From: Betaproteobacteria bacterium
GTDB lineage: Bacteria > Pseudomonadota > Gammaproteobacteria > Burkholderiales > Rhodocyclaceae
Assembly: GCA_009777245.1 (NCBI GenBank)
Contig: WRMF01000011.1
Span: 1 to 63,243, forward strand
Length of the DNA stretch: 63,243 nucleotides
Direction of reading: 5' to 3'
Made by a program: the position numbers and the translations under genes. Shown piece after piece: positions 17,932 through 25,772 of the stretch (positions are counted from its first letter, which is position 1; every line of letters begins with the position of its first letter). The notes beneath the pieces are model-generated. The model saw only the letters and a list, made by a program, of their open reading frames with translations, ran no database searches and was not told the origin of the DNA.

Positions 17932-18750
17932 TTATAGCGCCCTGGCGCACATTCCTGTTTCCTGCTTTTCCAACGCCCAGCCATAATCGTTATGGTATAC
18001 CATCAGCCTGCTCATGCCACCGTCAACTATAATATTCTCTCCGGTAATAAACCCTGCCTTGTCGCTGCAAAGGTAAAGCGCCATTTCAGCAATATCTTCC
18101 GGCTTGCCGACGCGCCCTGCGGGGTGTTGCCGTTTATCTTGTTCCGAATGTTCGAGGTCTGCCCAGTCTTTTGCGCGGCTTTCTTGCCAGGCGGCAATCT
18201 CGATCCAGCCGGGGCTGATGGAGTTGACACGAGCTTTCCCGGCAAGGCTGATTGCCATGGCATGGGTCAAGGCGATAATACCCCCTTTTGCCGCAGAATA
18301 GCTCTCGGTATTCGGCTGTGATTGCCAGGCCCGGGTTGAGGCGATGTTTACGATCGCTGCGTCTGGCGAAAGCAGTCGAGTCCGCAAGAGCAGGCTGGTC
18401 AAGTAATAGGGAGCGGTCACTCCCACGCGCTGGACATACTCGAAATCATCATAGGAACAGGCTGACAAAAGCCCGCAGCGGTTCAGGCAAGCGTTGTTGA
18501 CAAGACAGTTCACAGGACTGCCAAGGGATTTCACGAAACGCTCCAGCACATCTTTTTCCGCAATATCCCCGTGGTAAAACCGTAATTTCTCGCTTGTGGC
18601 TGCCCTCTGCAATTGCTCGCCCGCCTGCTTGTCAAGGTCAATGATAGTGATCGCCGCGCCCTCGCGCAGGAATGCCTCGGAGATACAGCGTCCGATCCCC
18701 CTGGCTCCTCCCGTTACAACAACATGTTTGTTTTCAAATCTTGATGTCAT
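17932..18750 (-). CDS. Short-chain dehydrogenase/reductase (SDR)
   Basis: The 272-residue classical SDR has the NAD(P)-binding motif VTGGARGIG near the N-terminus, NNAC in place of NNAG, catalytic Ser in NIAST, the YSAAKGG active-site Tyr/Lys pair, and SPGWIE. An acidic residue after beta-2 (IIDLDK) suggests NAD(H) preference. ATG at 18750 was chosen over an upstream ATG at 18777 because AGGAAAAATGAG precedes it. It converges with the ubiE-side operon and is divergent from cysK. Substrate is unknown; glucose/ribitol-type dehydrogenases and 3-ketoacyl reductases share this pattern. Confidence 0.85.
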   Translation of the reverse strand: MTSRFENKHVVVTGGARGIGRCISEAFLREGAAITIIDLDKQAGEQLQRAATSEKLRFYHGDIAEKDVLERFVKSLGSPVNCLVNNACLNRCGLLSACSYDDFEYVQRVGVTAPYYLTSLLLRTRLLSPDAAIVNIASTRAWQSQPNTESYSAAKGGIIALTHAMAISLAGKARVNSISPGWIEIAAWQESRAKDWADLEHSEQDKRQHPAGRVGKPEDIAEMALYLCSDKAGFITGENIIVDGGMSRLMVYHNDYGWALEKQETGMCARAL

Positions 18751-18865
18751 CTCATTTTTCCTGAAACTGCCTTGCATGTTCAGCTCTCAAGGATGTTGCG
18801 ACTTGATTATAGTTCATGGACAGCATGGTGAATCCCGGCATTTGCGCCCTCAATGCAAAAATTTG

Positions 18866-18893
18866 TTGACAAAAATTTGAGGTTGTGTAAAAT
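18866..18893 (+). promoter_or_regulatory. Sigma-70 promoter of the cysK-metY operon
   Basis: TTGACA (18866-18871) and TAAAAT (18888-18893) are 16 bases apart, about 40 bases before the cysK start codon. An AT-rich spacer and a dyad immediately downstream support a regulated promoter. Confidence 0.7.
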
Positions 18894-18916
18894 AAACATA
18901 CCAAGCCCGTATGTTT
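18894..18916. promoter_or_regulatory. Dyad operator candidate overlapping the cysK transcription start
   Basis: A perfect inverted repeat AAACATAC - 7 bases - GTATGTTT directly abuts the -10 box, the position of a repressor operator. The divergent sulfur operon has a similarly placed ACACA - 7 bases - TGTGT dyad (25491-25507). The Rrf2 regulator encoded at 22662-23093 is the natural candidate to bind both; this is inference. Confidence 0.6.
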
Positions 18917-18931
18917 TATAGGATAACTGCC

Positions 18932-19864
18932 ATGCCAAGAATCGCAAACAACCTCACCGACCTTATAGGAAAGACCCCGCTGCTCTCGCTCGGAAAGTAC
19001 GGAGAAGCGCGCAAACTGGGCGCGACGATCATCGCCAAGCTGGAGTACTACAATCCGGCAGGCAGCGTAAAGGATCGCATTGCCTGGGCCATGATCCATG
19101 ACGCGGAGCAGAGCGGGAAACTGAAGCCTGGAGATGTAATCATCGAGCCCACCAGCGGCAATACCGGAATCGGTCTTGCCTCTGTCGCCGCAGCCAGAGG
19201 CTACCGCGTCATCCTTACCATGCCGGAAACCATGAGCATTGAGCGCCGCAAGCTCCTTGCCGCATACGGCGCGGAACTTGTGCTGACAGAAGGAGCCAGG
19301 GGTATGAGAGGCGCAATCGCCAGAGCCGAGGAATTGGCAGCCGAGACGCCGGGCGCTTTCATGCCGACCCAGTTTGACAATCCCGCAAACCCGAAGATTC
19401 ATCGGGAAACCACCGGCCCCGAAATCTGGGAAGATACCGGCGGAAAGATTGATATTTTCGTCTCCGGTATCGGAACCGGGGGCACTATCACCGGCGCGGG
19501 AGAATTTCTGAAAGAAAAGAACCCCAATCTCAAAATCGTGGCGGTCGAACCCGCTGATTCGCCCGTTTTGTCGGAAGGACGTTCCGGTCCGCACAAAATA
19601 CAGGGTATCGGCGCGGGCTTTGTCCCTCTGGTGCTGAACACGGCTATTTACGATGAGATCATAACCGTGCAAAATGATGACGCCTTCAGTACGAGCAGGG
19701 AGATTGCGCGAACGGAAGGCCTTTTAGTCGGAATTTCCTCAGGGGCGGCGGCGTGGGCAGCGACAGAGATAGCCCTGCGTCCGGAAAACAATGGAAAAAC
19801 CATTGTCGTCGTCCTGCCGGATACCGGAGAACGGTATCTGTCGACGCCGTTGTTTGACATCTAA
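18932..19864 (+). CDS. cysK: Cysteine synthase A (O-acetylserine sulfhydrylase)
   Basis: The 310-residue PLP enzyme makes cysteine from O-acetylserine and sulfide. It shows [10 protein letters not shown] near the N-terminus, the PLP lysine in [11 protein letters not shown], the phosphate loop [10 protein letters not shown], and [20 protein letters not shown], all of the CysK type. The start at 18932 fits the family N-terminus ([15 protein letters not shown]). The gene has its own promoter and dyad and is followed 20 bp later by metY, so both should be expressed together. The sequence style ([17 protein letters not shown]) is that of the CysK rather than the CysM branch. Confidence 0.95.
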   Translation: MPRIANNLTDLIGKTPLLSLGKYGEARKLGATIIAKLEYYNPAGSVKDRIAWAMIHDAEQSGKLKPGDVIIEPTSGNTGIGLASVAAARGYRVILTMPETMSIERRKLLAAYGAELVLTEGARGMRGAIARAEELAAETPGAFMPTQFDNPANPKIHRETTGPEIWEDTGGKIDIFVSGIGTGGTITGAGEFLKEKNPNLKIVAVEPADSPVLSEGRSGPHKIQGIGAGFVPLVLNTAIYDEIITVQNDDAFSTSREIARTEGLLVGISSGAAAWAATEIALRPENNGKTIVVVLPDTGERYLSTPLFDI

Positions 19865-19884
19865 AATTCACCTGGAGAATTATC

Positions 19885-21150
19885 ATGCATCAGGAAACCA
19901 TTGCCGTACATGGCGGTTACAGCCCCGACCCGCACACCCATGCCGCCGCCGTGCCGGTGTATCAAACGACATCCTACGCCTTTGACAATTCGCAGCATGG
20001 CGCGGATTTGTTCAGCTTGAAGATTCCGGGCAACATCTACACCCGAATCATGAACCCAACCAATGACGTGCTGGAAAAAAGGATGGCCGAGATGGAAGGC
20101 GGGATTGCAGCCCTTGCGCTTGCTTCCGGCATGGCCGCAATTACAGTCGCAATTCAGAACATCGCCCAGGCAGGCGACAACATCGTAACATCCTCCGCCT
20201 TGTACGGCGGAACCAATACCCTGTTTGCCCATGTCCTGCCGGATTACGGCATATCTGTCCGCTTTGCAAACTCCAATGACGATTTCGAACAGCATATTGA
20301 CGCGAATACCAAGGCCATTTTTTGCGAAGCCATCAGCAATCCGTTGGGCAAGATTGCGGATTTCGCCGCGTTGTCCGAGATTGCACATCGGCATCATATC
20401 CCGCTGATTGTGGACAACACCGTGCCTTCGCCTGTCCTTTGCCGTCCTTTTGAGCACGGCGCGGACATCGTAATCCATTCATTGACCAAGTATCTGGGCG
20501 GGCACGGCAACTCGGTAGGCGGCGTCATCGTCGACAGCGGGCGTTTTCCCTGGGCGGAGCATCGGGAAAAATTCCGCTGCCTGAACGAGCCTGATCCGGC
20601 CTATCACGGCATGGTCTACACAGAGGCAATGGGGGCGGCTGCGTACATAGGCCGCGCCCGCGTCATTATGCTAAGGGCTATGGGCGCGGCGATAAGCCCC
20701 TTCAACGCTTTTTTGATTCTGCAAGGCATTGAAACCCTGGCGCTGCGTATGGAGCGCACTTGTGAAAACACGCTTACCATAGCGCGTCATCTTGCAGGGC
20801 ATCCGAAAGTACATTGGGTTAATTACGCAGGACTGAAAAATCATCCCGATAACCATCTCGCGCAAAAGTACATGCAAGGCTTGGCTTCCGGCATTCTCAC
20901 GTTTGGCCTGAAGGGCGGAAAGGCAAGCGGCATCGCCTTTCAGGACGCGCTGAAACTCTTTATCCGTCTGGTCAACATAGGCGATTGCAAGAGCCTTGTC
21001 TGTCATCCCGCCTCTACCACCCACAGCCAGCTTTCCCCGGAAGGATTGGCGAAGGTGGGCATTTCCGAGGACATGATTCGTCTATCCATCGGCATCGAGC
21101 ACAAAGACGACCTTATCGCCGATCTGGATCAGGCTTTGGCAATGGCTTGA
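19885..21150 (+). CDS. metY: O-acetylhomoserine sulfhydrylase
   Basis: The 421-residue Cys/Met-metabolism PLP enzyme makes homocysteine from O-acetylhomoserine and sulfide. Typical motifs are AVHGGYSPDP at the start, PVYQTTSYAF, YTRIMNPTNDVLEKRMAEMEGG, the PLP lysine in HSLTKYLGGHG, and near the end LVCHPASTTHSQLSPE, which separates MetY from cystathionine synthases. Length 421 is in the MetY range (about 420-430, against about 380 for MetB/MetC). GGAG precedes the ATG. As second gene after cysK it extends sulfide assimilation to the methionine branch. Confidence 0.93.
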   Translation: MHQETIAVHGGYSPDPHTHAAAVPVYQTTSYAFDNSQHGADLFSLKIPGNIYTRIMNPTNDVLEKRMAEMEGGIAALALASGMAAITVAIQNIAQAGDNIVTSSALYGGTNTLFAHVLPDYGISVRFANSNDDFEQHIDANTKAIFCEAISNPLGKIADFAALSEIAHRHHIPLIVDNTVPSPVLCRPFEHGADIVIHSLTKYLGGHGNSVGGVIVDSGRFPWAEHREKFRCLNEPDPAYHGMVYTEAMGAAAYIGRARVIMLRAMGAAISPFNAFLILQGIETLALRMERTCENTLTIARHLAGHPKVHWVNYAGLKNHPDNHLAQKYMQGLASGILTFGLKGGKASGIAFQDALKLFIRLVNIGDCKSLVCHPASTTHSQLSPEGLAKVGISEDMIRLSIGIEHKDDLIADLDQALAMA

Positions 21151-21168
21151 CCACGTGTCTCGAAGAAG

Positions 21169-21268
21169 CCTCGAAATGAATGGCGAGGTGAGCGAGACAG
21201 TTGTTTTGCGGAGAGGCTCCACTCATCTGTGGCGAGGAAGCCCCAGCCTTCAGGTTGGGGTAACTCAC
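21169..21268 (+). repeat. IS200/IS605-like end repeat, copy 1
   Basis: About 100 bp shared with 27272-27371 and, in its last 50 bp, with 44119-44170. It ends in a strong hairpin CCCCAGCC-TTCA-GGTTGGGG followed by TAACTCA. Such hairpins close the right end of IS200/IS605-type elements, and the translated frames of copies 1 and 2 are similar (NGEVSE then RG and LQ.G), as if from the end of a tnpB-like gene. No transposase gene remains. Confidence 0.5.
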
Positions 21269-21349
21269 CGGCAATGTTGGGGGAAGCGAAACGCGAACCC
21301 CAACACACACGCGATTGTTGGATGGACACAATGTTGGCGCTCACGCCGC

Positions 21350-22039
21350 TCACCTATCGGGTTGATCAATCTCCGCAACGTTTTTGGCGGAACGTTTGGA
21401 TCGAATGTGCCAGACAAGCCCGCCAATGGCCAAAACAAGCAGGATGACGGACAGAAGTCCATACCCCACCATGCCGATGAACCGCAAAAAGGCTTTACCC
21501 GCATAGTAGCCGCCGAAAGTGAAGGTCAAAGCCCATATGCTCGCGCCGATAAAGTTAAGTATAAAAAACTTTGCATGATTTACTTTGCTGATGCCCAGAA
21601 GAATCGCGGTCACATTGCGTACTCCGTAAATAAAACGAAAGCCAAGAATCAGCGCGACATCATATTTTTTGAAGAGTCCGGATGCCCTGTCCACATTTTT
21701 GGCCATGCGGGGAAAGTAGCTCAGCATGGACTCGCCCTTATACTTGCCGAGGGCAAACATGATCTGGTCAATGCTGAAACTGCCGATAAAGGCGCACAGG
21801 GCGATAAGCCAGAGATTCAGGTTCAGTTTGTTGGCCAACATGCCCGCGATGATGACGCAGGTTTCGCCTTCCAGAAATGTCCACACCAGAATAACCACGT
21901 ATCCGTAGCGGCTTAGCAGGTCTATCGCGTCCAACTCGTGAGTCGAAAAAAACCAGACGGCGCCGCCGATAGCTGCCAAAACGAGTAAAACAACGTACCA
22001 TCTCTTACGCAATGCTGCGGCTAGTTCGGGGTTTGGCAT
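21350..22039 (-). CDS. DedA family inner-membrane protein
   Basis: The 229-residue protein has a VTT/DedA domain: FLEGETCVIIAGMLA with the conserved acidic residue, re-entrant segment GSFSIDQIMFALGKYKG, and RFIYGVRNVTAILLG, the conserved arginine motif. About five hydrophobic segments are visible. DedA proteins are half-transporters, some acting as undecaprenyl-phosphate or phospholipid translocases. ATG at 22039 was chosen because AAAGGATTACT precedes it. It lies inside the sulfur amino-acid island, convergent with metY, but has no evident functional link to it. Confidence 0.9.
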   Translation of the reverse strand: MPNPELAAALRKRWYVVLLVLAAIGGAVWFFSTHELDAIDLLSRYGYVVILVWTFLEGETCVIIAGMLANKLNLNLWLIALCAFIGSFSIDQIMFALGKYKGESMLSYFPRMAKNVDRASGLFKKYDVALILGFRFIYGVRNVTAILLGISKVNHAKFFILNFIGASIWALTFTFGGYYAGKAFLRFIGMVGYGLLSVILLVLAIGGLVWHIRSKRSAKNVAEIDQPDR

Positions 22040-22661
22040 AGTAATCCTTTTTGTCATTCCTGCTGATGTTGGGAAGGGAGTTATTTCCGGTAATGGATTA
22101 TATCTTTGATTGACCGCGTTTCGCGTCTAGAGCGGTTTCGATTTACAGCGCTTTCTGTAAATAACGCGACTGCCAGGGAAAATACGCTTTGCTCCCCTCT
22201 CCCGCCTGTAGCATCAAAGCGAGTGGGAGATGGGACAACCCCTCCTCCATTCATGTCTACGCCGCGAGTAGCCGCCCTCTCCCGCACCTAATCATGCGTC
22301 ATTCCCGCTTAGGCGAGAATCCAGACTAGCCTTTCCGTTCCTCTGGCATTTCTGTATAGAAATCTCGCTCCTGTCCTGTTCTGGAAAGTTGTCGTAGCTT
22401 TTAGAACCGTACTGGATTCCCGCCTTCGCGGGAATGACGATCAGGCAAACAGGAGATGGGAGAAACCGTAGGGGCGACCGTCCCCGGTCGCCAGTTTCCA
22501 AAGACACAATCATATGAATATGGTTTGGCATAACAACGTCGCAATCAATTATGACGTTATTTCGGTTATTGCGCGAAATCGCTGTGCGGGCGACCAAGGA
22601 CGGTCGCCCCTACGAATTTGGCACGCAGGATTGCCCCGCTCGCAATAACGCCGCAACCGCT
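22040..22661. repeat. Repeat-rich intergenic region with REP-like palindromes
   Basis: The 622 bases hold an AGAGCGGTTTCGATTTACAGCG copy (22129-22150), CTCTCCCGC repeats (22195-22290), REP-like palindromes at about 22301-22327 and 22411-22438, and palindromes with the GTAGGGGCGACCG core at 22469-22493 and inverted at 22588-22613. A transposase fragment lies between the last two. No intact gene was found. Confidence 0.7.
22469..22613 (-). pseudogene. Fragment of a RAYT-type (Y1_Tnp, REP-associated) transposase
   Basis: On the minus strand, the segment translating as IIDCDVVMPNHIHMIVSLE contains the HxH metal site context (VVMPNHIHMIV) of Y1 tyrosine transposases related to IS200 TnpA. Only about 30 recognisable residues remain. 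The fragment is bounded on both sides by GGGGCGACCG-type palindromes. It is a decayed gene, not an expressed protein. Confidence 0.6.
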
Positions 22662-23093
22662 CTAAATGTAGTATTCATCCGCGTCTTTGTAATCGTCAAT
22701 TATTGACTGAAGGGTGATGCTGTCGAGATACTCGTTCAACACCCTTTCCAAACCGCGCCATACGGGAAGCGTCTTGCAAAAACGGCTGCGCTCGCACTGG
22801 CTCGGCTCGTCCTCCATACAGGCGACCGGGCAGAGCTTTCCCTCGGTGATCCTCAGGATTTGACCTACCGTATATTGCTCCGGCTCCCTTGCGAGCATAT
22901 ACCCGCCCTGATACCCCCGGTTCGTTCGCAGCATATCCGAGTTGTTGAGCAATGTCACAATCTGCTCAAGATACTTTTTGGAAATGCCTTGCCGCTCCGC
23001 TATATCCTTCAGCGCAATGAATCCATCGTTTTTATTCTCCGCCAAATCAAGGAGCATCCGTAGCGCGTATCTTCCTTTTGTCGAGATTTTCAT
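22662..23093 (-). CDS. Rrf2 family transcriptional regulator (CymR/IscR-like)
   Basis: The 143-residue winged-helix regulator starts MKISTKGRYALRMLLDLAE, the canonical Rrf2 N-terminus, with recognition region GISKKYLEQIVTLLNNSDMLRTNRGYQGGYMLAR. The C-terminal half has four cysteines (CPVACMEDEPSQCERSRFC), a pattern that could hold an Fe-S cluster or sense thiols; it resembles the version common in Firmicutes. AGGAGAAACAG precedes the ATG. It is the third gene of an operon with the cystathionine and beta-lyase enzymes, so control of sulfur amino-acid genes, including its own operon, is likely. Candidate operators are at 18894-18916 and 25491-25507. Confidence 0.88.
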   Translation of the reverse strand: MKISTKGRYALRMLLDLAENKNDGFIALKDIAERQGISKKYLEQIVTLLNNSDMLRTNRGYQGGYMLAREPEQYTVGQILRITEGKLCPVACMEDEPSQCERSRFCKTLPVWRGLERVLNEYLDSITLQSIIDDYKDADEYYI

Positions 23094-23126
23094 CTGTTTC
23101 TCCTGCTTCTCCTGTTGATCAAATTT

Positions 23127-24293
23127 TCAGGACAACCCTGCAAATTCCTTTTCCAGCCTGCCCAGCGCGTCAAAGAGCGTCGCCCTCGGACAAGCGATAT
23201 TGATACGCTGAAACCCCTTGCCGTCCGAGCCGAATATCGTTCCGCTGGAAAGCCACAGCTTTGCGCCTTCCGTGACGCGGCGATCAAGTTCATTCTGCGT
23301 CAGCCCGTACTGCGAAAAATCCAGCCAGAGAAGATAGGTTCCTTCTGGCTCCACAAGCCTGATTTTCGGAAGCCTGGTCGCCATAAACTCCCGCGTGGCC
23401 TGTATGTTTTCCATCAGATACGCTTTCAATTCCTCCAGCCACGCCCCGCCCTTCGTGTAGGCGCTTTGGCAGGCGACAAGGCCGAGCGTGTTCAACTGGC
23501 TATATCCGCTCCGGCTGATTTCGGCTTTCAATCTGTCCCGCAAATCCCTGTTCCTGACAAAGAGGTTGGAAGCCTGCAAACCGGAAACATTAAAGGTCTT
23601 GCCGGGCGCGGTGGCAATGATGGCATTTTCATTCACCAGACCAAAACAAATATGCGTATGCCTTGACCAGACAAAATCACAGTGAATCTCATCCGACACG
23701 ACGGTGACATTTTGCTTCACGCAAATGTCGTTCAGCCTTTCCAGTTCCTCCTGCCTCCACACCCTGCCGACCGGATTATGCGGACTGCACAAAATAAACA
23801 ACTTTACGCCATTGTCCGCGATCTTGCGCTCAAAATCCTCAAAATTGATGGAATAACGTCCGTCCGCATATAGCAACGGATTAGTCGCCAGCTTTCTGCC
23901 GTTGGCGCGGACAACCTCAAAGAACGGGTAATAGACCGGCGTTTGAATCATCACGGCATCATTAGGCTCTGTCAAGGCGCGAACCGCCTGCGCCAAGGCA
24001 AAAACAATTCCGGGCGTCTTGATGATTTCGCATCGCTCTGTCTGATAGCCAAAACGCGAGCCAAACCAATCCGCCACCGCTGCGTAATAGTCGTCCTTCG
24101 GTTCGCTGTAGCCGAATATCCCGTGGCTTACGGCTTGTTGAATATCCGCCAGAACTTCCGGCGGCGCGGAAAAATCCATATCGGCCAGCCAAAGCGGCAA
24201 AAGCCCCTCCGGTTTTCCCCTCTCAAGGGCAAAATCGTATTTCAGGGAGTTTGTCCCGCGCCGCTCGATGATGTTGTCAAAGTCGTAACTCAT
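23127..24293 (-). CDS. patB: PatB/MalY-type cystathionine beta-lyase (aminotransferase class I fold)
   Basis: The 388-residue PLP enzyme begins YDFDNIIERRGTNSLKYD, the hallmark of the MalY/PatB C-S lyases, with PLWLADMDF, NPVGRVW, SDEIHCDFVW and the PLP lysine in TAPGKTFNVSGLQ. It cleaves cystathionine or cysteine conjugates to homocysteine or thiol, pyruvate and ammonia. Its ATG overlaps the stop of the upstream metB/metC-like gene (ATGA), and the rrf2 gene follows after 33 bp, giving a three-gene operon. Whether methionine synthesis or cysteine breakdown is the main role cannot be decided. Confidence 0.92.
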   Translation of the reverse strand: MSYDFDNIIERRGTNSLKYDFALERGKPEGLLPLWLADMDFSAPPEVLADIQQAVSHGIFGYSEPKDDYYAAVADWFGSRFGYQTERCEIIKTPGIVFALAQAVRALTEPNDAVMIQTPVYYPFFEVVRANGRKLATNPLLYADGRYSINFEDFERKIADNGVKLFILCSPHNPVGRVWRQEELERLNDICVKQNVTVVSDEIHCDFVWSRHTHICFGLVNENAIIATAPGKTFNVSGLQASNLFVRNRDLRDRLKAEISRSGYSQLNTLGLVACQSAYTKGGAWLEELKAYLMENIQATREFMATRLPKIRLVEPEGTYLLWLDFSQYGLTQNELDRRVTEGAKLWLSSGTIFGSDGKGFQRINIACPRATLFDALGRLEKEFAGLS

Positions 24294-25423
24294 TTCATCG
24301 CCATTTCCAAGTCGCCGATAATATCCTCCGCCGCCTCGATGCCGACCGAGAGGCGGAGCAGTTTGTCGTCTATCCCTCGCTTCATGCGTTCCGCTTCCGG
24401 CACATAGGAATGCGTCTGGGTGACAGGATAAGTCACCAGCGTTTCCACTCCGCCTAAGCTCTCGGCAAACAGGATCAGTTCCGTTTTGTTCAGAATGTTT
24501 TGCGCGGTCTCAACGCTGTCTGTCGAAAAGCTGATCATCGCGCCAAAGCCTCGCGCCTGCCGTCTGGATAACTCATAGGCCGGATGCAAAGGCAGGCCGG
24601 GATAATGAACCGCTGTAACCTTAGGCTGCTCTTTCAGCCATTGGGCGATAATCATGGCGTTTTGCTGCGCCCTTTCCATGCGAATGGCAAGCGTCTTTAT
24701 CCCGCGCGCGACCAGAAAGGCGTCAAAGGGGGAGAGCACGCCGCCCATTGTGTTTTTCAAGAAATGCAGTCTATCGGCGATTTCCGCCGATTTTATGACG
24801 AGAAAACCGGCGAGGGTATCATTATGTCCAGCAAGGTACTTCGTGCCGCTGTGGATGACAATATCCGCGCCGAGCAGAATCGGATTGAAGAAATACGGCG
24901 TCAGAAACGTGTTGTCAACAATCAGGAGAATGTCCCGCTCGCCTGTCAGCGCCTTTACGCCCGCAATATCGGTTATTTTCATCATTGGATTCGTGGGCGT
25001 TTCAATGAATATGGCCTTGGTCGCCTTGGTAATCGCGGCCTCAATCGCCGACAAATCGGATGTATCTACATATCGCAAGGCAACGCCATTTTTTGTGGAT
25101 ACATGATCGAATAGCCGGATAGAGCCTCCGTACAGGTCGTCTGTGGCGATTATTTCGTCGCCGGGCGAGAATAATTCCATGAGCGTGGAGATAGCCGCCA
25201 TTCCGCTTGCGTGCGCGGACGCGCTCACGCCGCCTTCCAGCGCGGCGAGCAGATTTTCGACATGTTCGCGGGTGGGGTTTTGCGTCCTGGAATAATCGTA
25301 TCCGGTGCTATGACCGACGCCGGGATGGGCAAACGTCGCGGATTGATAAATCGGAACCGCCACCGCGCCGGTGGAATGGGATCTATCCCTGGCGGCGTGG
25401 ATGCAGGCTGTTTCAGGCTTCAT
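24290..25423 (-). CDS. Trans-sulfuration PLP enzyme: cystathionine gamma-synthase / beta-lyase type
   Basis: The 377-residue Cys/Met-metabolism enzyme has YDYSRTQNPTREHVENLLAALEGG, ASGMAAI, ETPTNPMMKITDI, and the PLP lysine in HSGTKYLAGHNDTLAG. Its length is of the MetB/MetC/MccB group, shorter than MetY. Motifs fit cystathionine gamma-synthase or gamma-lyase of the Firmicute MetI/MccB kind; the exact reaction cannot be assigned by eye. ATG at 25423 begins the family-typical MKPETACIHA; the frame stays open upstream but without homology. It is first in the operon with patB and rrf2, behind a strong promoter with a dyad. Confidence 0.88.
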   Translation of the reverse strand: MKPETACIHAARDRSHSTGAVAVPIYQSATFAHPGVGHSTGYDYSRTQNPTREHVENLLAALEGGVSASAHASGMAAISTLMELFSPGDEIIATDDLYGGSIRLFDHVSTKNGVALRYVDTSDLSAIEAAITKATKAIFIETPTNPMMKITDIAGVKALTGERDILLIVDNTFLTPYFFNPILLGADIVIHSGTKYLAGHNDTLAGFLVIKSAEIADRLHFLKNTMGGVLSPFDAFLVARGIKTLAIRMERAQQNAMIIAQWLKEQPKVTAVHYPGLPLHPAYELSRRQARGFGAMISFSTDSVETAQNILNKTELILFAESLGGVETLVTYPVTQTHSYVPEAERMKRGIDDKLLRLSVGIEAAEDIIGDLEMAMK

Positions 25424-25490
25424 GGTTAGTCTCTCGTAGCAAAGGGTTGGCGAATATGAACTGACAACCACAGGTTGACAACTGTGACTC

Positions 25491-25543
25491 ACACAATTCA
25501 TATGTGTTTAGTAGATTAAAGCGGAAAGCCCATGAAATGTCAA
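25491..25543 (-). promoter_or_regulatory. Promoter and dyad operator of the trans-sulfuration-patB-rrf2 operon
   Basis: On the minus strand TTGACA (25538-25543) and TTTAAT (25515-25520) are 17 bases apart. Eight bases downstream of the -10 lies the dyad ACACA - 7 bases - TGTGT (25491-25507), matching the arrangement before cysK. The leader to the ATG at 25423 is about 85 bases long. Confidence 0.65.
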
Positions 25544-25684
25544 GCGTTGTTTACCCGTATGTTTCCCCGCAGCGCTGTTTCCCGCTGCGCCCCTGAAAAT
25601 CAGCAGTATCAAGTCTGCATTGTGCAGCAATGTGTTTATAGCTCTTTCCACAAATAACGTTGCTATGGGACTAACCACGCCGCT

Positions 25685-25712
25685 GTAGGGGTTAAAAATT
25701 TTTAACCCCTAC
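25685..25712. repeat. 28-bp perfect palindrome, copy 1 (intergenic 25544-25772)
   Basis: A perfect palindrome with arms GTAGGGGTTAAAAA and its complement; an identical copy is at 30721-30748 and a variant at 41443-41470. The rest of the intergenic stretch contains a CTCTCCCGC-type repeat and no gene. Confidence 0.85.
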
Positions 25713-25772
25713 GCCGCAAACGGGAGAGGGGATGGGGTATTTTGCCTCTCCCGCACATCACTTCAAATCGCC

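Noticed and set aside
21155-21916. 253-codon plus-strand frame running from the IS605-like repeat into DedA
   Set aside because: Most of it is antisense to DedA; only its first part reflects the repeat.
22292-22597. 101-codon minus-strand frame as an intact gene
   Set aside because: Only about 30 residues match a transposase; the rest translates REP repeats (IPAKAGIQ), so it is a relic.
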